Positions 7,667 to 16,270 are shown, numbered from the stretch's first letter. The stretch: DNA of 64,000 nucleotides from Modestobacter marinus (GCF_019799945.1 NZ_JABGCH010000002.1:1-64000), one strand, 5' to 3'. Notes: generated by a model from the letters alone, not told the origin. Numbers and translations are program-made.

Positions 7667-9183
7667 TCGACGAAGAGTCCGACGCGCCCGACCCGCACCG
7701 CCGTGACCTCCCGCTGGGCGTCGTCGGCGGCACGACGCCGGCCCCGCCGCAGCGGCCGGAACGAGACGGTGACCGACCCCGGGTCCCAGCGCCCCTCCTC
7801 GCGGAGGGCCTCGACGAGGTCGGTGACGTCGAAGGACCGGCGGAGGTCGTGTCCGGTCGTGTCACTGCCGAGGCTGCCCACCTCCTCGAGACCGAAGAAG
7901 TCAAGAGTGCCCGCGAAGAACTGCTCCGGATCGGCGTCGGGGTCCTCGTCCCCGGGCGGGTTCAGGTAGACGGCGTAGGTCACGTCGGCCGACCGGCCCG
8001 GCTCCACGCCCTCGATTCCCTCGACCGTGAGGATCACCCGGCCGGGAGCGGCGTCCCGCTGGTCCGCGGCAGGGCCGCGCGGGCGGTCGATCCGGAAGGA
8101 GACGTCCTGGGTACCGCCGGAGAGTTCCACCGCGTCCTCGGTGGCGCCGACCAGTTCGGCGGGGGGCCCGTCGTTCCCGGGAGGCATGCCCTCCGAGCGA
8201 CCGGTGGCGGAGTCCTCGCTCGCGGACGGTGGTTGCACGCGGCCTCGCCTCCCCCGGCGGGTGGGCGCGGGCACGATGATGTCCTCGTAGGTGTAGTCGA
8301 GGTCGGCTGCCGTATCGAGCACGTCCGCCGCCGTCCCGCTGGTCTGGTTGCCCTTCTCGTCGTGGAAGCGGAACCTCGTCGTCCCCCACGCCGACACGAC
8401 GTCCGGGTCCGGACGCCCCAACTCCAGCCGCCACGACTCCCACAGCCGGTCGATGTTGGCGTGGTGCAGCCAGAAGACCGGGTCGAGCCCGGCGGTGCCG
8501 AAGCCGGCCATCAACCCGCCGACCTCGACGTGCACGGACCCGTGCGGCGTCTGCTCCAGGGAGCCGGGCATCCTCCTGACGTCCTGGTTGAAGTGGTTCC
8601 AGCCCGTCTCCGCTCCCCCGAAGCCGCCGTCCGGGCGCGGGCGGGAGAAGACCGTCGGCGCGAGCGCCCGGTCGATGAGCACCGCCCGCGGGTCGAGCTC
8701 CTCGCCGTCGTTGACGAAGTCGTTGCGGTCGGCTACGAACAGCGGATTCGGTGATCCGTCGGGCATCGCGGCGTCGCGGAACGCCGCCGGGAGCGTCGCG
8801 CGGGTGCCGCCGGGTGAGTAGTTCCAGTAGGGCAGGGCCCAGCCGGCCCTTACCTCGTAGTCGATGGAGGAGTTGGCCTCCACGCATGCCTGCACGACCC
8901 TCTCGAACCAGTGCAGGTACAGCCGGTGCCACGACAGGAAGAACCACGTCTGGTGCTGGCACTGGCCGCGGAAGTCGTCGGGCTGCCCGCCGTCGGGCAT
9001 GCCGTGGATCTGCGCCTGGTATGTCCAGCTCGTGGGGTCCGAATCGGCCCTCGACTGCATCTCCCTCACCCCGAGGGCGTACGCCCGGGTGATCGGGTGC
9101 CAGGGCTGCTCCTCCTCCAGACTCCAGATGTCCCTGCGGACGCGTGCTCCCCTGCGACCGCCGTTTCCAGACGTCTCCGACAT
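7663..9183 (-). CDS. Tyrosinase / polyphenol oxidase-like type-3 copper protein, 506 aa
   Basis: The N-terminal 250 residues carry both copper sites. CuA has a histidine near 60 (QIHGMPDG), then HQTWFFLSWHRLYLHWFE (His77, His86). CuB has HGSVHVEVGG (His214, His218) and DPVFWLHHANIDRLW (His240/241). The C-terminal 230 residues form a beta-rich extension like that of plant-type polyphenol oxidases, where it can cap the active site. The family hydroxylates monophenols and oxidises diphenols to quinones. There is no Sec or Tat signal: the protein begins MSETSGNGGRRGARVRRDIW. ATG 9183 follows GGGGGAG. A SARP-type box lies 40-70 bases upstream. Confidence 0.92.
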   Translation of the reverse strand: MSETSGNGGRRGARVRRDIWSLEEEQPWHPITRAYALGVREMQSRADSDPTSWTYQAQIHGMPDGGQPDDFRGQCQHQTWFFLSWHRLYLHWFERVVQACVEANSSIDYEVRAGWALPYWNYSPGGTRATLPAAFRDAAMPDGSPNPLFVADRNDFVNDGEELDPRAVLIDRALAPTVFSRPRPDGGFGGAETGWNHFNQDVRRMPGSLEQTPHGSVHVEVGGLMAGFGTAGLDPVFWLHHANIDRLWESWRLELGRPDPDVVSAWGTTRFRFHDEKGNQTSGTAADVLDTAADLDYTYEDIIVPAPTRRGRRGRVQPPSASEDSATGRSEGMPPGNDGPPAELVGATEDAVELSGGTQDVSFRIDRPRGPAADQRDAAPGRVILTVEGIEGVEPGRSADVTYAVYLNPPGDEDPDADPEQFFAGTLDFFGLEEVGSLGSDTTGHDLRRSFDVTDLVEALREEGRWDPGSVTVSFRPLRRGRRRAADDAQREVTAVRVGRVGLFVE

Positions 9184-9222
9184 GGCCTGCTCCCCCTCGA
9201 ACCTCGGTCAAGGCGGTCGGCA

Positions 9223-9254
9223 CGGTAGCGACGGCCGCGTCACAGATGCGTCAA
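9223..9254 (-). promoter_or_regulatory. SARP-type direct-repeat box 2, before the tyrosinase operon
   Basis: TTGACGC (9248-9254) and GTGACGC (9237-9243) on the minus strand, 11-base period, then 8 bases and CTACCG (or TACCGT, shifted by one) at 9223-9228. Nothing else is seen in the 340-base gap 9184-9524. Confidence 0.75.
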
Positions 9255-9524
9255 CGGACCGTCGTGCGGCCGTGGGCCCGGCCGTGCCCGTCGCGGGCGC
9301 AGCCGCCGAGACGGTCACGTCGGCGACGGGCCAGTGACGCTCCCGCTCCACAGTCCTCATCGGGCGTCGCCCGAAGGAGCTGGAGATGGCCGTCCCGCCG
9401 ACCTCGGATCACGGCGATCCCCGGCAACCGGACGGCGGTGGACCGACGGTTCCGTCCCGCCGGACGAAGCGGGGGGACGACCCGGCGTTCATCCTCCAGG
9501 CCCGGCGCCTTGCGGCGACGAGCG

Positions 9525-10217
9525 TCACAGGCCCAGTGCGCGCCGCATGGCAGCTCTCGAGGCGGAGCCGACGATTCCGTCGATGGCCAGCCCGTGCGCA
9601 CGCTGGAAGTCGCGGGTCGCCTGCTCGGTGACCGGCCCGAAGTGCTCGTCGACGGCGAGCCGGCGGTCGAGGGCCTGGACAAGACGCCACTGCCAGGTCG
9701 CGACCGCGGCCCCGACGTCCCCCTCGCGCAGCAGTTGGTCGCCCGTGCCGGGTTCGGCGTGCACCACGTCGACGGCGATGCGGCTGGGGCCGGTCAGCCG
9801 GGTGGCGCGCAGCCCCGTCCGCGCCGCCACCCCGATGCCCCAGGTGAGCACCGCCTCGAAGTCGCCTGCGTCCGCCACCTGGCGGAAGGCCGCGAACTCG
9901 GTCACGTCCGGCAGGGGGCCCGTCACCGACGGCGCCCCGTCCTCGTGGTGGGCGACCGCAGGTCGCATGACGATCTGCACGACGGCTCGGCCGCGGAGCG
10001 GAACGGGGTTCCCGCTCCCGTCCGCGATGAGCTCGCGCACGTACGCCACATCGACGCCTGGCACCGGCCCGTCGAAGTCGAACACCAGCCGATCGAAGTC
10101 CTTGTTGCGGCCGGCTCGGACCCGCCGCAGGCGGGCCTGCCCCTGGGTGTCGGCCGGGTGGCTGATCGGCTCCGTCGACAGGCTCGTCGTCAGGTTCTCG
10201 CCCATCACCTCGGTCAT
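9525..10217 (-). CDS. AMIN-like domain plus peptidoglycan-binding domain protein, 230 aa
   Basis: Residues about 20-150 resemble the AMIN-like beta domain of actinobacterial cell-wall proteins (RRVRAGRNKDFDRLVFDF, AFRQVADAGDFEAVLTWGIG, RIAVDVVH). Residues about 160-230 are a PG_binding_1 repeat (LREGDVGAAVATWQWRLVQA, DEHFGPVTEQATRDFQRAHG, IDGIVGSASRAAM). Both suggest attachment to envelope glycan. No signal peptide or lipobox is present, which is odd for a wall-binding protein. I choose ATG 10217 over 10244 because GTGGAG lies 9 bases upstream. It is monocistronic with its own three-heptamer box. Confidence 0.85.
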   Translation of the reverse strand: MTEVMGENLTTSLSTEPISHPADTQGQARLRRVRAGRNKDFDRLVFDFDGPVPGVDVAYVRELIADGSGNPVPLRGRAVVQIVMRPAVAHHEDGAPSVTGPLPDVTEFAAFRQVADAGDFEAVLTWGIGVAARTGLRATRLTGPSRIAVDVVHAEPGTGDQLLREGDVGAAVATWQWRLVQALDRRLAVDEHFGPVTEQATRDFQRAHGLAIDGIVGSASRAAMRRALGL

Positions 10218-10223
10218 GGCCCC

Positions 10224-10266
10224 ACTCCACGCGGATGTCGTCACCGTGCCGTCACGTACCCGTCAA
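10224..10266 (-). promoter_or_regulatory. SARP-type triple-repeat box 3, before the AMIN/PG-binding gene
   Basis: Three minus-strand heptamers, TTGACGG (10260-10266), GTGACGG (10249-10255) and GTGACGA (10238-10244), stand exactly 11 bases apart. The -10 position (10224-10229, TGGAGT) is a poor match, so the exact promoter is less certain than the repeats. Confidence 0.7.
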
Positions 10267-10424
10267 CGCGGACGTCCGTGCCCTCTCGACCAGGCGCCGC
10301 AGAGCGGGACGGTGTCCGCGCGACGGCCCCGGGCAGACGAGGACAGCACTCCCCGGCGCCGCGCACAGGGCCGCGTGGCCATGCCGCAGCGCGGTCGGGC
10401 GTCCCCGATGCCGCGAGGCGGCGG

Positions 10425-11228
10425 TCAGCCGGCGACGGCCGCGCGGGGCTCCACCCGCCATGTGTCGGACGCGCGTGTCCCTGTCGGTCGGGGATGCACC
10501 AGCGCGGTCAGGTCGGGCGCCGGCTCGGCGCCGAGATCACGCCGCAGGATCTGCCGATAGGCCTCGAAGCACCGGCGCCCCTCTACCCGGTTGCCCTCAG
10601 CCAGATGAGCCGCCACCAGGGCCCGCTGCGCGCTCTCCCTCAGCGGCTCGACCGCCACCGCCACCATCGCGGCCTCGACCGCCTCGGCGAAGCGGCCCGC
10701 CGTGACCAGGTGGCGGCTCAGCGCCTCCAGCCCGTGGAGGACGCGGTGCCTGAGCCGTTCCCGCTCCAGGAGCACCCAGTCGTCGTACCAGCCCGGGAGC
10801 AGCTCGAGCGCCTCTGCCCACAAGGGCATGATCGTCAACTCGTCGGGGCGCATGGTGCCGCCGATGAGCCGTGCAGCCCAGCCGCCGACGAGGTCGGCGT
10901 CGACAGCGACGTCGTCGCGCAGGCGCAACGACCACTTGTCGACGACGAGCAGATCCACGTCGGCGCTACGCAACCGCCACAGTGCCGAACGCAGGTTGCC
11001 GGCCGCACGCTCGTCGCTGCCCACGGGCCACAGCAGGCCGGCCGCGTGTCGCCGCTCCACCCGCTGGCGCCGCAGAGCGATGAATGCGAGCAGCCGCTTG
11101 CTGCCCTCGGGCACCTCCCGGCGACACCCGTCGACACAGACATAGGGACCGCCGAACAGGTGCAGCACCGACCCCGCCACGGCCGGACCCGGGACGGTCT
11201 CAGATCTCGACACCAACTGAGCTGTCAT
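10425..11228 (-). CDS. SARP/BTAD-family transcriptional regulator 1, 267 aa
   Basis: An N-terminal winged-helix region (LHLFGGPYVCVDGCRREVPE, GSKRLLAFIALRRQRVERRH, NLRSALWRLRS) is followed by a bacterial transcriptional activator domain built of TPR-like helices (LLPGWYDDWVLLERERLRHR, RALVAAHLAEGNRVEGRRCF, EAYRQILRRDLGAEPAP). This is the short SARP form, without an ATPase domain. Such proteins activate promoters by binding 11-base direct repeats next to the -10. ATG 11228 follows AAGGGGGAG. A SARP box lies just upstream (11258-11289), suggesting autoregulation. It is the leading candidate for controlling the boxed operons. Confidence 0.9.
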   Translation of the reverse strand: MTAQLVSRSETVPGPAVAGSVLHLFGGPYVCVDGCRREVPEGSKRLLAFIALRRQRVERRHAAGLLWPVGSDERAAGNLRSALWRLRSADVDLLVVDKWSLRLRDDVAVDADLVGGWAARLIGGTMRPDELTIMPLWAEALELLPGWYDDWVLLERERLRHRVLHGLEALSRHLVTAGRFAEAVEAAMVAVAVEPLRESAQRALVAAHLAEGNRVEGRRCFEAYRQILRRDLGAEPAPDLTALVHPRPTGTRASDTWRVEPRAAVAG

Positions 11229-11257
11229 GGCCTCCCCCTTGCGATCGAGCGCGAAGA

Positions 11258-11289
11258 CCGTAGGGGGCCACCCGTCACCGATTCGTCAC
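11258..11289 (-). promoter_or_regulatory. SARP-type direct-repeat box 4, before SARP regulator 1
   Basis: GTGACGA (11283-11289) and GTGACGG (11272-11278) on the minus strand, 11-base period, 8 bases, then CTACGG (or TACGGT, one base on) near 11258. The regulator's start codon is about 30 bases downstream. Confidence 0.75.
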
Positions 11290-11309
11290 ATCACGAGCGA
11301 GGTCGACGC

Positions 11310-11519
11310 TCACGCTCCCCGGGCGAACGCCTGGAGGAACTCGCGGACGGACGCGACCGCCGTCGCCACGCTCGTCGTGACGGTCCTGCGGTCGCCGGTC
11401 GCGTCCTCGACGTCCAGGCGCGCGGTCACGGTGATCCGCAGACCCGTGCAGCCATCGGTCTCGGCGCGGACCACGCAGGCGCCCGTCCGCACCTCCTCTG
11501 GAGCCGTCACCTCGGCCAC
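11310..11519 (-). CDS. Small partner protein upstream of SARP regulator 1, 69 aa
   Basis: GTG 11519 follows GAGGAGG. The product has a beta-like pattern (RITVTARLDVEDATGDRRTV, TTSVATAVASVREFLQAFAR). It resembles the 76-residue protein at 49286-49516 in length, layout and C-terminal helix (TAVASVREFLQAFARGA against DDVLDAVRRWLEDFTRRA). Each sits directly upstream of a SARP gene on the same strand, so I regard them as paralogous partners. Function is unknown; a modulator of the regulator is one guess. It has its own candidate box at 11624-11655. Confidence 0.65.
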   Translation of the reverse strand: MAEVTAPEEVRTGACVVRAETDGCTGLRITVTARLDVEDATGDRRTVTTSVATAVASVREFLQAFARGA

Positions 11520-11623
11520 GTCCCCTCCTCGGGGGGCCGGACATGGCGGAGCCAGACGTCCGGGGTCGGCTCGACGACGCCGTGTCGGTGCGACGCGAGT
11601 GCTCGGTGTCCGGCCATGTCATG

Positions 11624-11655
11624 AGGCTGACGGGTCCCCGTCACCGGACCGTTGC
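11624..11655 (-). promoter_or_regulatory. SARP-type box 5, before the small partner gene
   Basis: GTGACGG (11638-11644) is preceded 11 bases earlier by the weaker GCAACGG (11649-11655). Eight bases on lies CAGCCT (11624-11629), similar to the -10 of boxes 8 and 9. The weaker first heptamer lowers confidence. Confidence 0.55.
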
Positions 11656-11785
11656 GACGCCGACGGCGCCCAGGCTGTCCGAGTGGCGGTGCCGGCCGGT
11701 GACGCACCCGTGACGGCGGGGCCTCATCGTCCTCAGGCTCCGGCCCCCGAGGGCGGCCCGGGGCGCCGCCGCACCGGGGATCGCG

Positions 11786-12409
11786 TCAGGGCGAGCACGG
11801 CCCCGACGGCGAGGCGAGCCCGGCGACGAGCCCGAGCAGCAGCAGCGCCCCCACCGCGCCGCCACCGCTCGCCCCGGCAACCGCGTACAGGAAGGCAGGC
11901 GCGACGGAACCCAGGACGCCGGCGCCCGTCGCCACGTACCAGCGCATCGACGAGGTACCGGCCAGGACGGCGACGGTCTCGGCGAGGACGGGGACGGGGC
12001 GGGAGACCACCACCGCGAGCACGCCCCACCGGGTGAGCAGGCGATCGGCGCGCCGGCGTTGCGCCGACGTGGTCACCCGCGCCACCACACCCCGACCCCG
12101 CCGGCCCAGCACGAAGCCCACCAGCGTGGCACCCGCCCCTCCCAGCATGGACAGCACCGCCCCCGGGAGGACGCCGAAGATCGCGCCGTGCGCGATCATC
12201 ACCAGGCTGGACGGAACGGGCAGCAGGACGTCGCCGGTGAGCAAGCCCACGCCGACCAGGGCCCCCCACGCGCCTGCCCGGCGCATCCCGGGGACGGGAT
12301 CGGTGAGGACCGGGAACGCCGCCCACTCCGCGAGGCCGAACAGGAGCAGTGTGGTGCCCACCAGGACGGCCGTGACCAGCAGATAGCCGCCCCTGGGGCG
12401 CCGGGCCAT
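11786..12409 (-). CDS. DedA/VTT-domain membrane protein, about 207 aa
   Basis: Five to six hydrophobic helices surround the VTT-domain features LLPVPSSLVMIAHGAIFGVL (loop helix) and AGATLVGFVLGRRGRG, and a later RWGVLAVVVSRPVPVLAETV segment typical of DedA/SNARE-associated proteins. These move or scramble lipids or maintain envelope homeostasis. The start is unclear. ATG 12409 gives the usual family length but lacks a good ribosome site; the frame is open back to 12670. It is divergent from the VioB-like operon. Confidence 0.75.
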   Translation of the reverse strand: MARRPRGGYLLVTAVLVGTTLLLFGLAEWAAFPVLTDPVPGMRRAGAWGALVGVGLLTGDVLLPVPSSLVMIAHGAIFGVLPGAVLSMLGGAGATLVGFVLGRRGRGVVARVTTSAQRRRADRLLTRWGVLAVVVSRPVPVLAETVAVLAGTSSMRWYVATGAGVLGSVAPAFLYAVAGASGGGAVGALLLLGLVAGLASPSGPCSP

Positions 12410-12559
12410 CGCGTCGGGCCCCGTGGCCGGGCCGGTGACCGCGGACGGGTCCCGCTCGGCCCCGGGCACCCGGGTGAGCCGGAGCGGCAGAGCTCGGCGG
12501 AGCCTCACCCGGGCATGGTGCACCCAGCGGGCCGGTCTCGCGGCGCGGACGACGGAACC

Positions 12560-12591
12560 GTGACGCACGGGTGACGGCGTCCCCCTAGCGT
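12560..12591 (+). promoter_or_regulatory. SARP-type direct-repeat box 6, before the VioB-like operon
   Basis: GTGACGC (12560-12566) and GTGACGG (12571-12577), 11-base period, exactly 8 bases, then TAGCGT (12586-12591), an excellent -10. This is the clearest box in the window, together with box 10. Confidence 0.85.
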
Positions 12592-12729
12592 GCGGCACAG
12601 GGCCCCGGCCACGGGGGCGCACGGTCTCCCGAAGGCCTCCGCCACGACGGTCGTCCGGGCGGAGGCCCACGCTCCGGACGCCGCCGCCGGTCGCCTGCCG
12701 CGAGGGACGAGGAGGTCGGCGTCCGCGTC

Positions 12730-12879
12730 ATGGAGGAGGTTGTGGGGATCGTGTACGTGGTGCTCGAAAGCCCGGGGCGGGCCACCCCCGCAGGCGCCGG
12801 GGCCGACGTCCTCCGTCCGCCGGCGCGGGTCGCGGTCCGCGAGCCCCGCCTGGGCGGCGTTCCCCGGCCACTGCGATGA
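12730..12879 (+). CDS. Possible 49-aa leader gene of the VioB-like operon
   Basis: An ATG frame from 12730 ends in TGA overlapping the ATG of the next gene (ATGA, 12876-12879), the arrangement seen in real coupled genes. It begins MEEVVGIVYVVLESPGRATP. A GAGGAGG sequence lies upstream at rather long range, and a downstream GTG (near 12751) would sit better behind GGAGGAGG. No family is recognised. The coupling argues for a translated frame, the weak start against it. Confidence 0.45.
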   Translation: MEEVVGIVYVVLESPGRATPAGAGADVLRPPARVAVREPRLGGVPRPLR

Positions 12880-14852
12880 GCGCCCTCCACCTGCCCCGCC
12901 TCGTCTTCTCGGGCGACTTCCAGGCCGACGTCTCCACGGTGAACAACGACGTCCGCCACTACGACACCGCGACGTTCGAGCCCCGCTTCCAGCAGCCGGC
13001 GTCCGGTGCCACGCGGAACGGCTGGTGGAACCCGTCGGGCAGCGGGGCCTTCCGGCTGATCGGGTGCGCCGTCCGCTCCGTCGCCTCCCGCCGCCCCGGC
13101 GCTCCGGGCGACGAGGACCCGGTCGCCACCTGCTCCGTCAGCGGCTCGTCGTCCTCCGTCAGCGGCAAGCTCGTCGACCTCGACCCCCAGTGGCAGATGG
13201 CGTCGGAGATCTGGGGTCTGACGATCCGGCTCGCCGACGCCCGGGGCGGCACGGTCCTCGAGGGCACCTTCGAGCCGGCGCCCTTCCGCGACATCCACTT
13301 CGGCCGCCAGTCCCCGGCCACCCCCAACGGGCAGGCCGCCTCGGCCGTCTACACCTCCCGCCTGACGGCCGTGCGGTCGCACCTGCCGCCGGGACGGTCC
13401 CCGGTCCTCGACGACCTGCTCGCCGCCTCCGACGACGGCACGCTCGCCGTCCGGCTGACCACGTTCGGCTACTCCACCAACCCGCGGGACCCGCGGTTCA
13501 CCCTCGGCCGGGTGGTGGGCGCCCTGGGCCCCGCACGCCGCGGGGAGCCCCACCGGTTCGTCCTCGGCCGGCGGCTGGCACCGGCGGCGAACGGCGTCAC
13601 CGCTGCGAACCTCACCTTCGCCGACGCCGTGGTCGATCCCGAGGCAGGGCTGGTCACCCTCGACCTCGGCAACGCCCTGCCGATCACCGACCCTGTCGGC
13701 ACCACGGCCGCCATCGGCCCGCTCGCCCTCGCGGTGCTGCGGACGCCGGACCGGCCCGACGGTGCCCCCGGCGTGCGCGAGGGCGACGTCGTGCCCCTCG
13801 GGGACCTGCTGATACTGGGACGGATCGACCACAGCTCCCCCGACTGGCTGTCCCGCACCGCGGGCATCGTGGACCTGGCCCTCGACGAACCGGCCGCCGC
13901 GCTCGCCGCCGACCGCCCGCTGGCGCTGGTGCGCCCGGTCGGCAACGAGGCGCAGGTCCTCCTCCGGGAGACGGCCGGCGGGCTGCTCGCACGGGCCGAC
14001 GACGTGGTCCTCCGCGTCGACGCCCGCAGCGACGGGGCGGTCGCTGCGACGGCCCGGTTCTGCGCCGCCCGGCGGGGCCGGCCGCTGACCGCCGCGACCA
14101 TCCGGACGCGGCTGGAACTGCCGATGTCGGGCCTGGGCGGCGGTCCACGCAACGACCCGGACCCACCGACGGCGCCGATCCCCGACATCGGCGTCCCGCA
14201 GGAGGCCGTCGAGCTGCCACCCTCGATCGCCACCGACGACGACGGTCGCGCCGAACTGCCGCTCACGGTGCACGACCCGGGACGTCCCCGGGGATACCTC
14301 GACGGTCAGGTGTACGTGATCACCTACTCCCTCGACGGGCAGCCCCGCGAGCAGCAGCACCGCTTCGACGTCGTCGTCCTGCACGTCCGGGAGGCCTACG
14401 CGGCGCCGGCACCCCCCACGTGGGTCGACGACGTCCGGCCGGTGCTCGTCCAGTACGGGGACCTCTACCCGATCATGAGCCGGCGGCTGGTCGACCTCGG
14501 GGACTACGACGCCGTCCGCGAGCACGCCGCGATCATCGAACTGGCCTTCTCCCGGCCGCTCGACGACCCGAACCACATGCCCGTCACCAGGGAGCTGTCC
14601 GACGCCCGCCGGGAGACGCTGCTGACCTGGCTGCGCGACCGCAACGGGTACGGCGAGCGCCGTCTCCTGCACGGTCCACGCCCGAGCGCCGCGGCCCCCG
14701 CCGCACCCGCACCGCGGGCGGCATCGGACTCCGCCGCCGCCCCGCCCGACGACGGGCGCGGCACCGGGGACGTCGACGAGATCGGCGGGAAGGCCGTGGC
14801 CCTGCCGCAGGCCCTCGAGCAGCTGCTCCGGGCAGCCGGGAGGGACGACTGA
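12876..14852 (+). CDS. VioB N-terminal-domain-like protein, 658 aa
   Basis: The opening LHLPRLVFSGDFQADVSTVN matches the way VioB/StaD/RebD-type proteins begin (a short beta strand, then PRxxFxGxF...N). The middle is beta-rich with no obvious catalytic motif. The C-terminal region (about 530-590: WVDDVRPVLVQYGDLYPIMS, DDPNHMPVTRELSDARRETL) resembles segments found beside ferritin-like VioB domains. In violacein synthesis VioB is one polypeptide of about 1000 residues that dimerises an imine made from tryptophan. Here the two halves lie on adjacent coupled genes. No partner amino-acid oxidase (VioA type) is visible, so the substrate is unknown. There is no signal peptide. Confidence 0.8.
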   Translation: MSALHLPRLVFSGDFQADVSTVNNDVRHYDTATFEPRFQQPASGATRNGWWNPSGSGAFRLIGCAVRSVASRRPGAPGDEDPVATCSVSGSSSSVSGKLVDLDPQWQMASEIWGLTIRLADARGGTVLEGTFEPAPFRDIHFGRQSPATPNGQAASAVYTSRLTAVRSHLPPGRSPVLDDLLAASDDGTLAVRLTTFGYSTNPRDPRFTLGRVVGALGPARRGEPHRFVLGRRLAPAANGVTAANLTFADAVVDPEAGLVTLDLGNALPITDPVGTTAAIGPLALAVLRTPDRPDGAPGVREGDVVPLGDLLILGRIDHSSPDWLSRTAGIVDLALDEPAAALAADRPLALVRPVGNEAQVLLRETAGGLLARADDVVLRVDARSDGAVAATARFCAARRGRPLTAATIRTRLELPMSGLGGGPRNDPDPPTAPIPDIGVPQEAVELPPSIATDDDGRAELPLTVHDPGRPRGYLDGQVYVITYSLDGQPREQQHRFDVVVLHVREAYAAPAPPTWVDDVRPVLVQYGDLYPIMSRRLVDLGDYDAVREHAAIIELAFSRPLDDPNHMPVTRELSDARRETLLTWLRDRNGYGERRLLHGPRPSAAAPAAPAPRAASDSAAAPPDDGRGTGDVDEIGGKAVALPQALEQLLRAAGRDD

Positions 14853-15952
14853 TGCTCGCCGTCGACAGGACGCTGGTCTCCGGTGTGCGGGATGCCGCGG
14901 GCCGGGCGGATCTGCACCGCTTCGTCCAGCTGGCGATCGAGCTCGAGCACTCGACCGTCCCGCCCTACCTCACGGCGTACTACACGCTCCGGCCGGCGAC
15001 GAACGAGGGGATCGCGGCGGCCGTCCGGGGCGTGGCCGTCGAGGAGATGCTGCACCTGACCATCGCCGCGAACCTGCTGGTGGCTCTCGGGGGCCGGCCT
15101 CGGATCGCGGCACCCGACTTCGTCCCCGACTACCCGACGGTGCTGCCGATGAACGTCGGGCACTCCGTGGTGGTGGGCCTGGCCCCCTACTCGCGGGAGC
15201 TCGTGCGCGACGTGTTCATGCGCATCGAGGAGCCGGAGCTGCCGCTGCACCTCCCTGGCGGGTCGGCCGACCGCGCAGCAGACCCGGAGTTCGCCACGAT
15301 CGGGGAGTTCTACGCAGCGCTGCGCGACAAGCTGACGGAGCTGGGCGACTCCGCGTTCGTGGGGGACCCCACGCGCCAGGTCGTCGACCGCGACTGGTTC
15401 CCGCCGGACCAGCTGTTCCCCATCCGCGACGTGGCCACCGCCGTCACCGCCCTGGAGCTGATCGCCGAGGAGGGCGAGGGCACGAGCAGCAGCCCGCTCG
15501 ACCGGGAGGGCGAGCCGGCCCACTACTACCGCTTCGCGGAACTCGTGCACGGGCGGCGGCTGGTGACGGACCCGTCGGTGCCGCAGGGCTTCTCGTACAC
15601 GGGCGCCCCGGTCCCGTTCGACCCGGAGGGCGTGTGGCCGATGCCGCCGGACCCCCGCCTCGAGGCTCACCCGCCCGGGAGCAGGTCGCGGTTCGTCGCC
15701 GAGCGGTTCACCGACTGCTACACCAGGCTGCTGCAGGCCCTGCAGCTGACCTTCGACGGTGCACGCGGCGGCCTGCGGCCCGCCCTCGGCCTGATGTTCG
15801 AGCTGCGGCTGCTGGCCCAGGACGCCCTGGCCACACCGGACGCCGACGGCCGCCCCACCGGCCTGTGCTTCCGGTACTGCCCCACCCTCCGGACGACGCA
15901 GGGCCACGCTCCGGTCCTCAGCGGACCCGCCGTGACGCCGGCCGAGCGGTGA
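14852..15952 (+). CDS. Ferritin-like domain protein, VioB C-terminal type, 366 aa
   Basis: The N-terminal 90 residues hold a four-helix ferritin-like signature with metal-ligand candidates: LAIELEHSTVPPYLTAYYT and VAVEEMLHLTIAANLLVALG, then later ELIAEEGEGT and PAHYYRFAELVHGRR. This is the iminophenyl-pyruvate-dimer-synthase-like domain of VioB. The C-terminal half (YTRLLQALQLTFDGARGGLR) is helical. ATG 14852 overlaps the upstream TGA by one base (TGATG) and follows GGGAGGGA, so the two halves are made together. A two-subunit VioB-like oxidase or lyase is the likely assembly. Confidence 0.85.
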   Translation: MLAVDRTLVSGVRDAAGRADLHRFVQLAIELEHSTVPPYLTAYYTLRPATNEGIAAAVRGVAVEEMLHLTIAANLLVALGGRPRIAAPDFVPDYPTVLPMNVGHSVVVGLAPYSRELVRDVFMRIEEPELPLHLPGGSADRAADPEFATIGEFYAALRDKLTELGDSAFVGDPTRQVVDRDWFPPDQLFPIRDVATAVTALELIAEEGEGTSSSPLDREGEPAHYYRFAELVHGRRLVTDPSVPQGFSYTGAPVPFDPEGVWPMPPDPRLEAHPPGSRSRFVAERFTDCYTRLLQALQLTFDGARGGLRPALGLMFELRLLAQDALATPDADGRPTGLCFRYCPTLRTTQGHAPVLSGPAVTPAER

Positions 15953-15972
15953 CCGACGCGGTGGCCGCGAGC

Positions 15973-16227
15973 TCAGGAGTCGTCCGGCCCGTCCGCTGAC
16001 CGGCTGCGCTGCCGGGCCTGGTACTGCGTCGGCGTGCCCCAGCGCTCGACGGAGGCGAGCCGCCGCCGCTCCAGCTCGGCGAGCCGGCTCTCGGGCGCGG
16101 CCACCACGAGCGCGTCGGCCTGTCGCTCCCAGACGTCCAGACCGAGGGACAGTCCGAGCAGCGTCGCGACGCTGTGCCCGGCCGCGGGCGTGACGCGCGC
16201 GACCAACGTCTGTTCGCTCCTGGGCAC
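15973..16227 (-). CDS. Stand-alone carboxypeptidase prodomain-like protein, 84 aa
   Basis: GTG 16227 follows GGGAGG. Residues 5-50 (QTLVARVTPAAGHSVATLLG, SLGLDVWERQADALVVAAPE) parallel residues 3-50 of the adjacent M14 carboxypeptidase (SLIARVTSTSTRAPLARLLT, SPLGLDVWEVGADHLVLQAD). The catalytic domain is absent and the product ends soon after. It is the last gene of the operon, 43 bases after the carboxypeptidase. A duplicated prodomain could inhibit or chaperone the enzyme in trans; that role is inference. Confidence 0.75.
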   Translation of the reverse strand: MPRSEQTLVARVTPAAGHSVATLLGLSLGLDVWERQADALVVAAPESRLAELERRRLASVERWGTPTQYQARQRSRSADGPDDS

Positions 16228-16270
16228 GTCGGCCTCCCGCAGCTCGCTCCCCCGCCGTCTCCATCGTGCG

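Noticed and set aside
12585-14672. A 695-codon minus-strand frame opposite the VioB-like gene
   Set aside because: It is low-complexity shadow sequence in high-GC DNA with no domain pattern; the opposite strand has a family match and coupling to the next gene.
12590-15952. A single 1120-codon plus-strand open frame spanning both VioB-like genes
   Set aside because: Its first 750 codons are arginine/proline-rich sequence lying over the clear 658-residue gene in another frame; only the last 366 codons are a real protein, with its own ribosome site at 14852.
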